From Erythrocercus mccallii (taxonomy: Eukaryota > Chordata > Aves > Passeriformes > Dicruridae): 64,000 nt of DNA. Location: assembly GCA_013397435.1 (NCBI GenBank), contig VZRG01000005.1:829508-893507 (forward strand), read 5' to 3'. How positions within the stretch are numbered: the stretch's first letter is position 1; each line of letters opens with the position of its first letter. Positions 37,384-52,911 of the stretch are shown one piece after another. The translations under genes were made by a program, and so were the position numbers. The notes beneath the pieces are model-generated. The model searched no databases. It saw nothing but the letters and a program-made list of their open reading frames with translations, and was not told the origin of the DNA.

Positions 37384-39310
37384 TTGGGATGGTGTACTAA
37401 TTCAGAATTAAAAAAGGAGAATGCCTCAGAGAGAAGTCCTATCAGTGACTCATCTCCAAGTTGCTGAGTTACATTAAGGACTATGAGAGGCTAACACTGC
37501 AGCACATTGCTGTATTGTGAGATGACAGGTAATAAAAAAACCATATTCATATCAGGTTTATTTATCCAAATTATCTGAAAATCATCAGAGTACTAAAAAA
37601 ATGAGTTATTTCTCTGCTAAGTGCTTACTTATTCTATCTGTATTCTCATCAAAAAGCCTGAGAGTTTTGTAGCAGAAGATTCAATGAATCATATAGGCTT
37701 CCTGTCTCCTGTACTTGCTCATTGACCTCATGTAATCATTTATCCTCAATTTTTTATACTAATACATTGAAGACAGACTTGATATTGTCAGGCATGCAAT
37801 GGAATACACGCCAGGAAACCTTCCTTCCAGTGGTGAGGTGACAAATGAAAAAGAAAATAAAAATGGATTTTGCAATTTAAGACATAGTCTGCTTCGGGAA
37901 GAATGCGTAGCAAGCTATAATGTGATATGATTCATTTCTATATATACAGGGAAGGATTTTACACAAAAGCTTTATAGGAATTGTACAGGATGTTTAAAGT
38001 AACATGAAGCTTATTCTACATAATGGTGCTTGCTTTGTCTGTCACAAGCTAGAAGAAAAGTTTAAATACTTGTGTTTGCCCTCTTGTCTTTCAGTAAGAT
38101 GTCGCACTGTGCCTCATCTCATTACGTATTTAATCATCCTTTGGACCTAGTTATGTGTTTGGAGGGGATTGGCAAAAAGAGTAAAACAAAATGCACACGT
38201 GCTTCTCTCACTAAATTGCTGAAGATCTTGTTCATACAATGTAAAGAAATTGCATTTTAGATATTCTCAAAGCTGGTGCAAAAGAAGTCAATGCTTTATG
38301 TTAAAAATTTTACATGACTTTGAAGAATATTCTCTTCTTCTAGGTGATCAATGGTGAGTGGATTTTAATGGTTTGAGCTTCTGTGATGTTCAGTAAAGAT
38401 AAAACATCCAGTGTTTCAGATCTTTAAAGTGTTCAATCTTAAATGCCAAAATGAGTTAGAAGGAGCAGGGTACTTTTAAAAGGCTAATCTTCATTTAAGT
38501 GGTTTGGCAGGGTGAAACTGAAAATCTGTCCATTACTGGTGATAGATTGCCACAGAGTGGCAAAGAATGACTACACCTGCCCCTTTTTTTCATCAGGATA
38601 CAAAGCTGTTCATATTTAGAGCCAGCGCAGGGATGCTATCTTCTTTCTTCTGTCAGATCTTCTCAACAGATTAAGAAATCTGGTTTCTGTCAGCAGTATT
38701 CAAATAATGTTTCCCAAATACCTGTTATTTTAGTTTAATTCCGTTCCTGTGTACGAGGAAAGCATCCCAGTTTCCCCAGTAAAGATACAGTGACATGATG
38801 TTTTGGAGTGCTTGATGCCTTTTTTTACTTTTTTTTTGAAAAGCATCCTGCTCAGATGAGTTGACTTCACCTTCCAAAGACTCCTGCTTTTCCTCTGCAG
38901 TGCATGAGTGTCTGAGGCCCAGTATGAAACAGAGCCCAGATCTCCTGCTTTCTATACCTGGATTTAATTTTGAGACCAGTGCATATGTTTGTAATCCTCC
39001 TAATATCTACTGACTGGCCCTCCAAACCAAGTATAGATCTTGGGATTAATGAGAAGTGATTTTGGTTAATGGTTGAGCCCTATGTTTTTGGAGGATTTCT
39101 GCTGAAAATATATTTCACAGATTTCTATTGGTGTGTTTTCATTTGTGGCAGGCAGGTATATCTGAATATATGATTTATTGTTTTATATTACATTTTTGAG
39201 CTGACTTTTTATCATCTGTATGTAAGTAGATTGTGCTGCCAAAGTCAGGAATTGAACAGAGTTTGCATAGCAGTCATAACCAGAGATGTCCTCAGATGAA
39301 TTGTTAAGTG

Positions 39311-39440
39311 TTCAAGGCCAGGTTTGATGGGGCTTTGAGCAGCCTGATCTACTGAAAGCTGTCCCTGGCCGCATCAGGGGAGTTAGAGCTGGATGATCTT
39401 TAGGGTCCCTTCCAACCCAGGCCGTTCTGTGGTTCTATGA
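39311..39440 (+). mobile_element. CR1 LINE 3' end, ~130 bp
   Basis: It starts TTCAAGGCCAGGTTTGATGG, continues with GGGCTTTGAGCAGCCTGAT, then GATGATCTTTAGGGTCCCTT and CCAACCC, and ends GTGGTTCTATGA. This is a clear 5'-truncated CR1 of the type common in all birds, in sense orientation to RBMS3. Confidence 0.93.
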
Positions 39441-42400
39441 CTGCGTTCTTAAGACTAATGACTCCTCACTCTCCTTGCAGGGTGGGATTTGTGGGAGATA
39501 CAGCCACCTGTCGTATCCTCCATAACTGCTCAGGGGCATGCATCAGCAGAGGTGGGCATCCCTAAGTGAGGAAAGCTGTCTCTGCTCTGAGAACAATGAC
39601 TCATTTTTCTATACAAAGGATTTGAGGCTTGAAATTTTTCTTGAAATATCTCCTAAAACTCCAGGGTTTGACACAAGGAAAGCCCCCCGGCCATACTGTG
39701 CTAGGGGTTCCAGGTTTAAACTTTTCACACATTTTATGGTCAAATGATGAAATACTGGCTGCTGTGCTACTAACCTGGATGGGATAGAAATACAGCACAA
39801 GCCAATGCATTTATTTGCACTGATTGGTTGGTATTTTTTCTAAGTTTCAGCAGTTTGTCAGTGACTTGTGATTACTCTTGGAATTTAGTGGACTACTGGA
39901 ACAGTTGCAGACTGGTTTCACTATGATGAAACTGACCTAGTAACAGAGGAAGCCCTGTAGTGGATGGTAGCTTGTGTACTTCATCATGCACAGAACAGGC
40001 AATGATTCCTCATTCTGGAGGGAGAAGATTCCTTTATTAAAAAAAAAGTTCTTAAAAATGTAAGAAATATGCTAAATCATAAAATTAGGGGAAAAATAGA
40101 GCTGAATGGATATACACTGCAGTGGAATGGACTAACAATTTATGGAAACCTGCTGCAGAGACTAAAATACAAGGGCATATTATTTTTTCATTAGGGAATA
40201 CTTGTATGGTCAGAACTGTGTGATGAAGAGCTTTAACATCTGTAGGTAGATGTTTAGCAGAGTGTGTTTGCTGAAATATCTGTCCTTCACAGCCAAAAGC
40301 TCTTCTGTGCCTTGTAAGCCCATGTGGCCTGACAGAGATAGTTTTGTGTCAGTGCTGAGTGATTGCATGTTTTCTGGGTCATTCATGTTAACATTTTGAT
40401 TATAGTGGTGAGTTACAAGGGATGAGCTACAGAGACTGTGATGTTGCACTGGAATGTACTAACTCAGGTGAGGAAAAAAGACATTTATCTAACCGCAAAG
40501 CTCTGAGACAAAGTGAATCACGTAAACAGATGATCTTTAAAGCAAATGTTCTGCTCTGTGTTCTGGTGTTGTGGTCAGCTGTTGTCCTAAAATCTTGGTG
40601 TTCTTCAGAGTTTGCTGTGTTTTACAGCAGCTATTGTCCTGGGAACTCTATATGAAATACTAGGATGGGCTCAGTGATGGTAAGGTATAAATCCTCAGGA
40701 GAGCTCAGTTTCCCCCATAATTCTGTCTCATGTTGGGAAAATATACGTGATCCTGGAAAGCACAAAAATGGAAATTGTGAGGAAGAGAGAGTGGCATAAT
40801 CCTGCATGGATGAAAGCATTTTGCATTATAACCAGCTCTGTTCTGCCACTTAACCACCACCAGGAGACAAAAGACAAGAGTAAGTGCTCTGCTGTTAAGC
40901 CTAAGTGTTACATCTTGATTCTTTTCTGCCCAGAGCACTTCAGACTAAGTGCACAGCTATACATAAGGCTTCAGAATCCCACTCAATTTGGAATTTTTAC
41001 ACCTCAGTGCATCTATGCGCTGACTTTTTGTCACTGCTGGATGCCATAGTCACTTCTTCTTGTTGGTCAGTGTACAGACTTGCATGATCTGCCTCTAAAT
41101 AAAAATAATTCAGTGTTCTTTTAAAGGCAATGACAGGTAAAACTCCAGACCTGTCTTTGGCTTTCAGTGAATTATGTAAAACTGGAAATAAATCTGCGAC
41201 CAGTCACACAGGGCAGATTCACCTTCCAATAACTTGATTTTAAAAACTTATCTACCACGGGGATCTCTGTTGCTCCTTCCTTGACCCTTCTATGCATAGA
41301 AGTTTCATGGATCTCAATAGGATTTCTGTGCACTAGGCACTGTCAGGATATACAGCAGAGACCTGTGATGCAGATAAGAGAAGCACAATACTGGTTGGCA
41401 AGAAAATATGCATCAGATCATTGCCCACCCAGAACATGTAGTCAGCTTTTTACATGGAGAGTGTCACTGAGCTGAATTTATGTGCAGTGTAATTTATGTT
41501 TCACACCATTTTCAAGCCTCATTCATCTAATACCTCTGTGAATGCTGCAGGTCCCCCCCGATGCCTTCAGGTGGAGGCTCCCTGTTTAAACATTTGCTAA
41601 AAGGGTTGTCTGTGGCTTTGAAGCATGCATGTATATGTACAGTCTGAAAGTTTGTGTGGAAGAGGAAAGGAGCATTCTCTGTGTGTTTTGGTAGTTATGA
41701 GAAGTGTTTCTTTAGGGGAGGACTACATTCTGAAGGTGGTATCAGGTGCTGGATTGACCCACAGGCTACTGTGTACTCTTGCATTGTCCCGCTAGTGTTT
41801 TGTGGAACCTTGGAGGATTAGCTTTGCCACAGAGCAAGTAGATTATGAATCTCATAGGAAACAAGAAAGCATAAAAAATAAAAATAGGGCTGTCTAGTCT
41901 GCAAGCTGGAAAAGAATAAATATCTCTCTGTTTATTATTTCAGCCAAATATGACCTCTCATTCTGTGCAAGGCCTCAAGTGTTTTGACCTGATTATTTTA
42001 TCTCAGCGGGTCAGATTTAGGGGAGAAACCATTCTCCTTCCATTGTCCTTGTCCATTCACCAAAAATTTTATTTCCAAAGCAAGGTTAGAGGAGCTGTTA
42101 AAAATCTTTTCCTTGTTTTAGTATTAATCCTTCACTCTTCTATCATATAGGTTTTAGCTTTCATTAAGTTCTTTTTTTTTAAATTTAAATTGTTTTTATC
42201 TCATGTTGCCAACTAATCAATCAGAGGAGCCAACCCTGTGAATACAGAACATTCATGGAGGCCAACATTGATTTCTCCTCAGCTGCTTCTTATTATAAAG
42301 TTCCCTGGTGTGAGGAAGATGCTAACTAGAAGCTAATAGACATTACATCTCACATACATTTTCATATTCTGAAAAATACAGTTGGGGGATTATTTTTTAA

Positions 42401-42449
42401 TTGAGAATTTAGCTTTTCTTTCTTGAGAAAGGTAAAAAACCATTTCTCC

Positions 42450-42472
42450 TTTTTTTTTTTTTTTTTTTTTTT
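42450..42472 (+). repeat. T23 homopolymer
   Basis: 23 consecutive T. It could be the poly-A tail of a minus-strand retroposed sequence lying to its right (from 42473). However, no named element or target-site duplication was recognised, so a plain mononucleotide repeat is the safer reading. Confidence 0.9.
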
Positions 42473-45400
42473 CCCAGTGCTAGAGAGTAGAAATCTTCTC
42501 AGGTGTTGGGAGTTATTCACCCTGACCAACAGAGTGTGATTTCCTTGGAATAATCACTTTTGTGGTAGAAATGTTTATATTTCCTGCTGTGTTAATTGGT
42601 GTTACTAGTAAAGCCTGCAAGATAGGAATTTCTCACCTACCAAGAAGTCACTTACTAGCCAGTCTGATTAGTAAAGAAAGTGGAAGACAGACAAGTTATT
42701 TTAATAGAATTTTCAGGTTTTCCAGAAGAAAATTAAATTTCAGAAACAAAAATAGACCACTTAGAAACCTACTATTTTTTCCTCACTGACATCAACCTGT
42801 TGTGCATAAATTTGTGAACTGCCATGACATGAATGTCCAGTTTTGTGAAAGGCAGCTCCATGAAGATAACAAAACCCAGGATAAGTAGAACTGATATTCC
42901 TTTGTTGACAGAGAAGGTGGACTACTCCTCTAATGTCATTGTAAAAAAGTTTCTCGACTCAAACCTCAAAAAATCCAGCTTAACCCTTTCCCCAAGGAGT
43001 GCTCCTTGGTTGGATGCCCTGCATATGGTGATTGTTACTGGGGATTGTAAGGGTTAAGCATCTCCTTCCACTCTCACAGTTTACACTTTCCTGTTCCCTC
43101 CTCTGACAGCTGGAGGCAAGAGACCCCCTATATGACAGAAGAGTCCCAATGGGCACAGCTGTCTCTCCTAATTCAGATTTTGTGAAAATAGGAAAAGAAA
43201 ACCCTGTCCTCATGGAGCAGAGCTGTTGATTCACAGCTTTTGCCCACCGCAGCTGGAATGTTTTTTGCAGCTTCACCTCCAGCATCTTCTTTAATTCAAA
43301 GAAGAGTCAGGTAGACTTGTGAAAACAATAACTGAGCCCAGGATTTGGATCAAATGCGAGTGTCTTCTGTAGGTAGAGAAAATGAGATTATGGTAATTTC
43401 TGTCACTGTTTTTGTCTTTCACCTATCCATATGGTGAGGACAGTTTTCACAGACAAGGCAAAAAGAGAGAGAGACTGGAATGCTAATCAAATTCTTCAGA
43501 ATTAGGTTCCCTTTTTATTTTACACAACAAAGAAGGCTGAAAGGAATCCCTCCTGACCTCTCATTCACATTTGTGTGTCACTGTGTCAGAAATAAGACAT
43601 TAAGCTAAAGGAAAAATTAATCTAACAGTAACATAACACAAACGAAGAAGAGAATGTCATTGTGCATAAGCAGCTTCAGTTGATATTAAAGACAGCTGAT
43701 ACAAATACAGACCCTCACCAACAAATATGCACACTTATATTTAATGTATAAAATCAAGATTCATTTTCCTCTTGGCTTTGGAGAAGGAATGCTGTTTACA
43801 GTAGGGCAGTGACATAATACTGCAGCCTAAGTTGCCCTTTGCATTGACATAAATCAATTACTTCAACTTTTGCCATGTCATCAACAAGCAGCCAAGAAAT
43901 TTTGCTATTTTTAATGAGAATCACCAATTTCCATATGTAAAGTACTATTGCCTACTTTCTTAGAGGATTTTATGATTTAACTGCCTTTTTTTATTCTTTC
44001 TGCATATTTTTACTATGATCAGTATATTAAGTATATTGTTGCTAGGCAGAGTAGAAAAGATCAAATCTCACTCCTTTTTGGTAAGCACTTCTATGAGTAG
44101 GAATTCTAATCTTCAGGCTCAAGGTCCTGAATTTACCCACTAGAAGCTGGTTGTAGAAGCTTGCATCTCACTACATCACTTGGTCTTCTCTCAGAGTTAA
44201 CGGAAGGAAATAGGCATTTTCAATTCATTTTTCATCTTGTTCTGAAATTGGCTATATGTCTCAAGTCCCAGGTCTGCTCTTTTATCTCTTAATTGATTAT
44301 AGAGGAATCTCAGGAGGAGCAGCTCACATGCAGAGATCTGAAATGCCCCTATCTGTTTTAAGGAGAAAAAATTCCTTCAGAAAAGTAGAAGTTCAGTAAC
44401 GTGAGGGGATCTTTCTTCGAAACCATAGGGCTAATGTCAAAGTGTTTCTTCATTTGTGGTGTGATTCCACCATTTGCTCTGTGTATGCTCAGTTCCTTGT
44501 GCTGTGTTTTCCCCGCCTCTGGCAAGAGTACACACACTCTAAGCAGGGTTTTTACCCAGCTTAGGGCAAAGTTTATATAAATTTCACAGGAAATGTGACA
44601 TTACTAGGAGAAAAATATAACAGTTGTCTCTAGTAAAAACTGCTGAGTTTGTTTCGTTCAGGCAGGTTCCAGTAGAAGCAGCTAGCCACCATCTCTGTCA
44701 TGTTAGGTGATGCTTTGGGAAATCATACTGAGAAGCCACCCACATGAATTCTACTTCATAGAAAATGAGCTCTGATTGTACCTTCAGTAAGTATTGGGCT
44801 GGAGGTTTGTTTCTCTTCAACAGTGCAAGAGGAAGAGCAGTGCAGGTTTTGCCAGGTCTCTTAAAAAGAGTTTTGTAAGTGAGAGACAAGAGTAACTTGT
44901 TCAACATTAAAGCTAAATACTGAATGCAGTAAAATATAAAAAATTATGGATAGCACTGCACAATCTTTTATTATGGACTTGGATGTAATGGCTCTCTCTT
45001 ACAGTTCATCTTGGCAGAGAAGTGAGACTCCCCCATCCCCTCCCTCAGAAAGCCAGTTTGCAGATCAGCACACTGAGTGTAGTTTGGTACCACAAGTTAT
45101 AATAAAACTTGTGATAACACAGCATACTTGGCTTGAAGTTGGTAGCTTATCTATAATAAACTTTCTTTACTTTGTGCCGTGAACACAAGAACCCAAGATT
45201 GAGTTGTAATGTGCCACTGTGGTGATAGTGATTGATCTACCAGATGCTCTACTCTAGCTAGTGCCAGTTACCTGTGTCAAATCAATACATCCTGGGTTAC
45301 CCCTCTTACAGAACGTGAAGTAAAGGAGTATTCAGGGTAATTATAGCATAAGCAAGTTTTTGTCATTTAGAAAACCAAAGTAGTATTTAGCAGCTTGGCT

Positions 45401-48347
45401 TGAAATGGAATGGCCAAAGCAGATCTCAGCCTTGTTTTTAAACAGAGTTTTTAATACTGACATTGAATGTATAGGCTTTAAAGAATTTTGGATCTAGCCT
45501 CATTGTTCTTTTGCAGTTCTTAAATGTATGCTACAAGTAGAAATAAACACCTACATAGATTTTTTGGTGTTAATATCTTTGCAAACATAGCAGTCACACT
45601 GTAGTGTGGTAAGATGTTTCAGTTTAAAGGAGTTAAAAAAAAAGAGCAAGAAGTGTTTATATGGAATATGTGATATTTTCATTAATGTGCAAATGTGCTA
45701 TTCAAAAGCTCTATGCATTTCTCATTATATAGTCTCCCTAATTCAGTGTACTCTGTGTGGCATGGGTATTATATTGGTATTTTCCAAGGCAGTATGCACA
45801 CACTGCTACCACCAATTTTAGTGATAATTGAATAATCACCTACTGAGACTTTTCTTATTTCTGTGATTCTTTCTATATAGAGGTGAAACAAGTAGTAGTT
45901 GACTACTGAATCACTCTGAATTTTGGTATAAATGTGTATATTTAAGTATGTGCAATGAATGTGTGTACTAACTTAGCTTTGTCTCCAGAGGGAATAGCAA
46001 ATAGTTCCTTGTTCAACTTTAAAATTAAAGTTGGTCCCAAAGTGCCAAAAGAATGGAAAAAACATTTTGTAAAATGTTTCATAACTTTTTTTTTTTTGTA
46101 TGGTCAGTTAAAACACAGATTCAGTGTTTTCATATCCAGAAGCTGTGAAGCTGTGCACAATGTATTGCAGAGACACAAAAGTGAAATGTTTTGATGAAAA
46201 AAAATGGGAACAAGTAAAAGAACTATCTTGGGTGAAAATGAGAAGAGAAAGAATTCACAAAGAAAGTGTCAACAACAACAATTCTGAATTCTAGCTACTT
46301 TGATCTAATTTTCATTTTGTCACTCAAAGCTAGAGAAGTTGAAGTCAAAGTTAAATATCTCTAGACAAGGGCACAAGTTACAGAACTCAGGAAGAGTTGC
46401 CAGTCTCTAAAGGAAGGGCTGATTTTTCTTCCTCTTTAAAAATGAGAAGGAAACTTTTAAGTTGAAATAATAAAGAGAACTTAGAACAAGGACAGAAAAT
46501 TCAAAAACAAACAGAAAACTTGGAACCAGACAAAAGGACAGTATTTTATTTTATTCCAAAGTATTTGTTTTTCTGTCGAAAGGGATGTGATTTTGTAGCA
46601 TTTCTCTCTTAAATGACAATTACAAAAATTTCCTTTCTCATGATAAAACAAAACCTCATATATTTCAATGGTCTCGAGTGTAAGTTTGAACTAACTTTCA
46701 TTTGGGTTTTAACACCTTTTCCTTGGTCCATCTTTCCTGTAAAATGTGCATTGTTTTTCCTTTCGTTTGCATTGTATATATCTAGAATGTAGAAGCATCT
46801 GAAAGTCCCTATCATGGTTCTTCTCCTGGTGATCCATCCTAAAAACTCTGTTTGTGAAATCTCTATCTACTACCAGAAAACTGATGTGTTACATTATTTG
46901 TGCATAAACAGCAATGCCAAATCTTGTCTTATGTGTCCTCTGTCTCTAGTTTTGTACTTCAGCAGTAAACACTCTGTTTGTTCCTTGTAGGGAAGTTAAT
47001 ACCATAAACTGTCTTGTGTTCCAGTAATTCAAGCCCATAATAATGATGAAGGTGATGACAGGATGTTCAGCCCACTATGCCATAGAATTATAGGAATAAA
47101 ATGGTCCATTTAGGCCTTTAGGGTGGTTTTCTTATTTTCCTTGTTTTTCCTTTGCATTATTCTGTGAGTCAGAGGTCATTATTGAGGTAATTGAAACGAA
47201 GAAATTTTTAGTCGAGTTTTTTTACTTTTGACTCATTAAGTGTTGACTGAAGTCAACCAAGTAGGTAGTCAAGAAGAGTAATGGAAAATATAGTGTCACC
47301 AAATATGGAGTCATTCAGTGCAATACAGAAAACTGGACTGGTAGGGAATTTGATCAGAAGAATACACAGTGAGAACTGATATGAAATGCAGTAGAGCAAG
47401 GTTGTAAGGATAAAGCATCATTTTTTTAATTTGAAAGAGTATTGAAGAGCCCAGAATCTTCAAATACTTAACTCAGGAGAAATGGAGGAGGGAATCAGAA
47501 GAGAGCACTGAGACGAACATGACAATTTTTGTTTTTATGCTTTGACTTTTGTAAAACATATGCATTTTCATGGTATGCCAAAAATGGGAAGTTTTATTGT
47601 ATTTAGATCTGCATTTATGTTCTGGTTATGTCTATAATGAAGTGTGCATATGTCAGAGAGCATGTACTTTGGAAATGAGATTAGTACTGGCAAATATCCT
47701 AAGCTGTGTTCTTGCTTCCTTGCTTAATTTCAGTCCTGTGTTTACATCCTTACTAAAGAAGTAGGAAAAAAATAAAATTACAACAATTGGAGGTGAGGAA
47801 CAGTGGAACTGCTGTACAGGTTACCTTACACACACCTTATTTTTGAAATAAAAATTGTAAATGAAATAGCAGGTGCCGTTATGTAAATTCATTCCTCTAT
47901 CAGCAATTTTGGCCAAGTAGTGAAAATATAGTCAGAATGGTGCTTGGTGGATTTGCATAATTGCACATCTGAAAGACTTAAGTGGTAATAACCATTGTTA
48001 AATTACTTAGTAATATCATACTTTCTAATTCAAACTGAAGTTTCAACAACTACTAATTGAAGGGAATTAACTAGGCATGACTATTAAAAACAAACACAAC
48101 ACATTGTCAATTTGATCTTAAAACCTTTTTTAATTTTGCTGGCTTTATGCTTGTCACTCTTACCCTTATGGAGTTTCTGAGGCCAATGTTCTCATGTTCA
48201 TGTTGATGATCAGGAAAGCCACAGTAACTCTTATGAGAAGATCTGATGATATCCAGCTTTCAGGAAACAATTTTTAGCCATGTGTTTTGCTGGGATTGGA
48301 AATGAAGGTTGCATTGTAGTGATATTGCAGCAAGATTGTTATTAGCA

Positions 48348-48371
48348 AGTATCCCCCTGAGTATCCCCCTG
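48348..48371 (+). repeat. 12-bp perfect tandem duplication
   Basis: AGTATCCCCCTG occurs twice head-to-tail. Confidence 0.9.
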
Positions 48372-51300
48372 GGATTCTCTCATATGGACTGAGTGGGAAC
48401 AGTTTACATCATGTCATACTCCTGTACCTCTGAACATATATTTTATTCAGGATGCTTTCTTAATTTTGAAGGGACTGGGAATACGGTAGACAAAAGGAAG
48501 GTATATTTAGAGGAAGGAGCCATGCATGGGGTCACTATGCCTGAATCATGTATCAGACCTCTGGCACAATAAATTGAAGCACCCTCCCTTGGGGTGGAAC
48601 CTATGTAATTTTCCTCCTTTTGTTTAATACAATAATGCAAGAAAGGCAAATACTGAGAATGCTACTGGTGGGTCGTTGAGATCCATGTTATGGAAGTCCA
48701 TTCATATAAATGAATGTATTCCACTTCAAATGCCAGAGTTCAGATAGGTCAGAAGCCATAGCAATTGCAATGTGTATGGAGAGGCCTTACAAAATAAACC
48801 TCCTGCATGACATATGCTAACAAAAAGAGCAGATGTTGCATTTTGGAAAGAGAGGACCAAGAAGTAGAAGATTAATAATGGAAAAAAATCAGATGGATAA
48901 ATTTTAAGCTTCTTGAAAAGCACATTTGCAGCAGGATTTTCTTTCTCAAAACCTTTTCATTCAAAATATGAAGTTGTCTCTCTGACAAGAATTTTCAGTT
49001 TCTGAGTATAACTTCCATATATTCTATAAAATGCTCCATACAAACAATAGAGAAGAACTGTAGCCATCCTAGCACGTGGAAAAAAAAAAAAGTTTTTTGA
49101 TTTCTGGATTCCTTCAGAACCACAAAGGCAGGAGCTGTGTGAATGTGCCATGAATGCATGCAAAGGAGGAGAAATCACTCCATGCCTTCTTACCAGCTTT
49201 TATTATTTTAAGAAGATGAGTGGCTAAAGGGGAAGATGGCAAAAGTTTTAGAGCAGTGTCGAGATGATGATGTGCTCGGTGTGATTCTAGTTAATTATTC
49301 CAATCACACTGCATAAGTTATGTATTTATGAAATATCCCAGCAGACACGGCAACTGAGTTAACCTATTAACAGTGAATCTTGCAAGAATCCCTACAGCTT
49401 GCTATCACTCAGTATCAGGCATTAAGATTGAATATAGGCATGAACATAGAAGATCACAGTCTCTGAAGAACCGACCCCAGAGAATGGAGACAGGCAAGTC
49501 ATCATCAGGCACAGAATTCTGCTCAGAATAATTGCCTATTTGCTCTGCATTTGAGCTCTATTCCTTGAGCTTAGATCTCTTGCACATCTAGTTAGAACTT
49601 GCAGAATTAATATCAGGTTTCCTGTCACCTCACTTATTACTTTTGTCAGTGGAATTCAAGGAGGAGAGTCAAAAACATGTTTTTTAAAGGCTATTTCTTA
49701 AGGACTTCTGTTTTGTCTTTTTTGTTTAAATAGAAACCTGTCTGTTAGCATGTCAGGTTATTTTTTTGGCTACACTGGAAAGGACATCTGAATAAATTGC
49801 CATTTTACAATACAGGTATTGTTGCTTGGAGATCATTATTGTGTTATCCTTTCTAACCAGAGCCACACCTTAGGGGGAAAAAAGGTCTTTAGAATGGGAA
49901 AAATAGGTTAAATAGCAGATTGGATGTGTTCTCTTTAGACTTCTCTTTCAGAAGGCTTCTTCTATTCTGAGTCTTAGAGCATAAGAGCAATCTTTTGAAT
50001 AGTATAGCAATACAAAAATGCATTTAATTTGTTTAATGCAGTGCTAGGAAATCTTGGTAGGTCTTTTTAAGGAATGGTGATATACAGATGGCATATTGAG
50101 AATCTTCACTGGAAAAAAAGTTTTGTCTCCCTCCTAATCACATAAGATTCCAGCAAAGGACACAAAAGGCTATTGTCCTTTAAACTTTTAAGTAGTTCTC
50201 TTTAGAAAGATGACCTGCATTTTCATACATTTATGAATGGAGTAGTGGGTGGACCTGCAGTGCCATAAGACCAATAATCAGAAGGTCCTGCTGACTTCAA
50301 CAGATTTATATTGGCTGAGGAAAACAAAAAAAAAAAGTGTAATTCTTCATACAGATAAGATTTGAGTAAATTAGTACAATCCCAAAGATACACTCAGAAC
50401 AATTGCTACTACTACTTGCTTTGTTCCAAAGAGTGTAAATGCTGTTATAGCAAATAAACTACTGGACTTTGTTAGTCGTTGCCACTGCAGTTAGTGAGTG
50501 TACTGAAATTCTTATTCACTACTTCCCTCAACACTGAGATCTTTTTCATTTTTTTGTGCACACTCATATATATCCCTGAAGTTTTAGCTGTTTATTTACT
50601 CTTCTATATTATAAAAATGTAAAATATGTAATTTTCATTTCTTATTATCTCTGTGATTTCCCTAATCAATAATTAGCTAATATATCCTTGCAATGCAGTA
50701 ACAATGCTAGCCAGGATCTTGACAGAAAAACATCTGTTCTTATGCTGAACTCTCTTGTTTTGTCCTCACTTAACTGTTTTCATGTAGCAGATTTTTTTAA
50801 AGGTTAACATACCCAAAATTATTATTCATTTCCATCATAATTTTGGAACCTTCTTGAAGAGAATGCATGTGAAGGAGTTCAACATGAGAAAGATAAGTTA
50901 AAAATATGGGTCGACTTTACTTCTCTGCTATCATTGATCTTGGCCTTGTCATTGTTTTAAAATATCATTCTGTATATTATCAAAGTGAGGAAGCTTCAGA
51001 TTTTGCAAAAATCTGGAAAACAGATTTCATATCGGAATTGGAAATAAAATGAAAAGTAATGAGAAAAGAAATTAGGTTAAAAGGCCATAAAACCCATTAG
51101 AAATTGTATGTTTCTGTATTATCTAGCAAATCAAATGTCAGGGGAAGACATTTGTGAAATAATTATCAATCATTTAAAACAAAAAGGAACGAAACAACAG
51201 AAGCCTTCTTTTTCGTATTTCAAAGAGTAAATCCAGGCTGCTAAATCCATCGATAAAGCAATAATATGGCATTATTCTGATTTTAAAAGACAGTTGCACT

Positions 51301-52911
51301 GTCAGAAGGTTTACTGGGAAACCTTCCCACCGCAACATTGTTTTCTGTTCAGAGGTAGAATGTTGTTGCTGAAGTGAGGGGTTTCATTTCACACATGAAG
51401 AAGAGACCATTGAAATGATGTCCACCAGAGTTGGCAGTGCCATAGTATGCAATTTGAACAATGCTGAGAGTAACTGTGGAGTGAGACCTGGGGACAGACG
51501 TAGGCCTTGCCAACAGGAAACTTAGCTTTGAAGAAAGAATATTAGTTGTGAAGCAGCAAGACAGTAAATGCAGGGAGGAAAATGTATGCTCTGTTTTCCT
51601 GTCAAGTTTCTTCTGTGATTTAGTTTTCTGCATGCTGTTCTCTAAGAGCCTAGGGTCTTGAATTTCATCTTTACTTATGCCTTACACTGTTTGACATTGG
51701 GACATAGTAGGAACATCCCAGAGGTTTGTGAAGGTAGGTAAATTTGGGATAATCAACTGTGCTGTTCTTGAAATTGGGCTTCAAATCTTCTTGAATATAA
51801 ACAGGGACGTCTATATTTAATTACAGAAAATTTTATTAAGTACAAATTTACTTCTGTCATTGTAATAGCATCATCTTTGACTTCACATAAAGATGACAGG
51901 GACACGAGCACAACCTCTTAGGTGACATTGCCCTCTGGGGATATAGGTAGGACTGTGAGCCTGGAATAACTAAATATTACAGTGAATAATGAGGTTTGTT
52001 TGAAGCTTTAGATAAATGCACATTGACCGTTCTGATGTTCTGTATTTGATAACTTTCTACAGACACCTGATAATATAGATATGTACATGCACATATGTTA
52101 TGTACAAACTTGTACAGAGAAATGTGTGTGTCTATAATTGCATCCAGTCCTTGTTATCATTACAAGCTCAGTTTGAACGAGTACTGTAGATCAGACTGCC
52201 CTCTGATAAAGCACTTCAATGAGCTGATGGTGGCCTTGCAAATTTGGTGATTTTTCTTGGCATAGGCTGAAGTGGGAAGTGAGGCTGAGAAAATAGTGCA
52301 GCTAGGCAGAAGTGTTTGAGAAGGGTTAACTTGTTAATAAATACTGCACAACAACTCAGGAGATCTATGCTCAGTGACTGTGACACTGGACAACTTGCAT
52401 TATCCCCATGCTGTATCTCATCCCTTTGTGAAACAAAGGAAATACTTCACTGCCTACGGGGAGAATGAAATCATTAGTGCTTGTAAGGTGTTTGCAAACA
52501 AAGTCAGTGATAAGCACTGTAAAAACCTCCACCTTATTTAGTATGCAAAAAGTGGCAGCAGAAGTTACCTTGAAGGAGCATGGCATGACACAGCTTGAGA
52601 ACTACGTAGGCATGCTTGTACCCTAATCCTGCAACACTAGAACATAATATGAATAGTTCTGTTTGTATGAGAAGGCTCTCTTACAAGGGTATTACAAAGC
52701 AGGAATAAAAGATACAGGATTAAACCTGGAATAATTCTGCACTCATTTTATTTGCTATGAAACGCAGTAAAAACTGATAATAAAAGTAAGCAGGTTTGGT
52801 CTAATTTGACCATTTCAAATAAATACATTTTCCTTCTGCTACTATAAAACAAGTCTTCCTGGAGCAAACTTATGCGGTGTTATTTTAGTTTGGCACATAG
52901 ACACCCTTAAA

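Noticed and set aside
47080..47130. Possible reverse-strand CR1 end (CATAGAATTATAGGAAT...)
   Set aside because: Only short matches to the CR1 terminus are present and the GGAAGGGACC-type block is absent; similarity is too weak to call.
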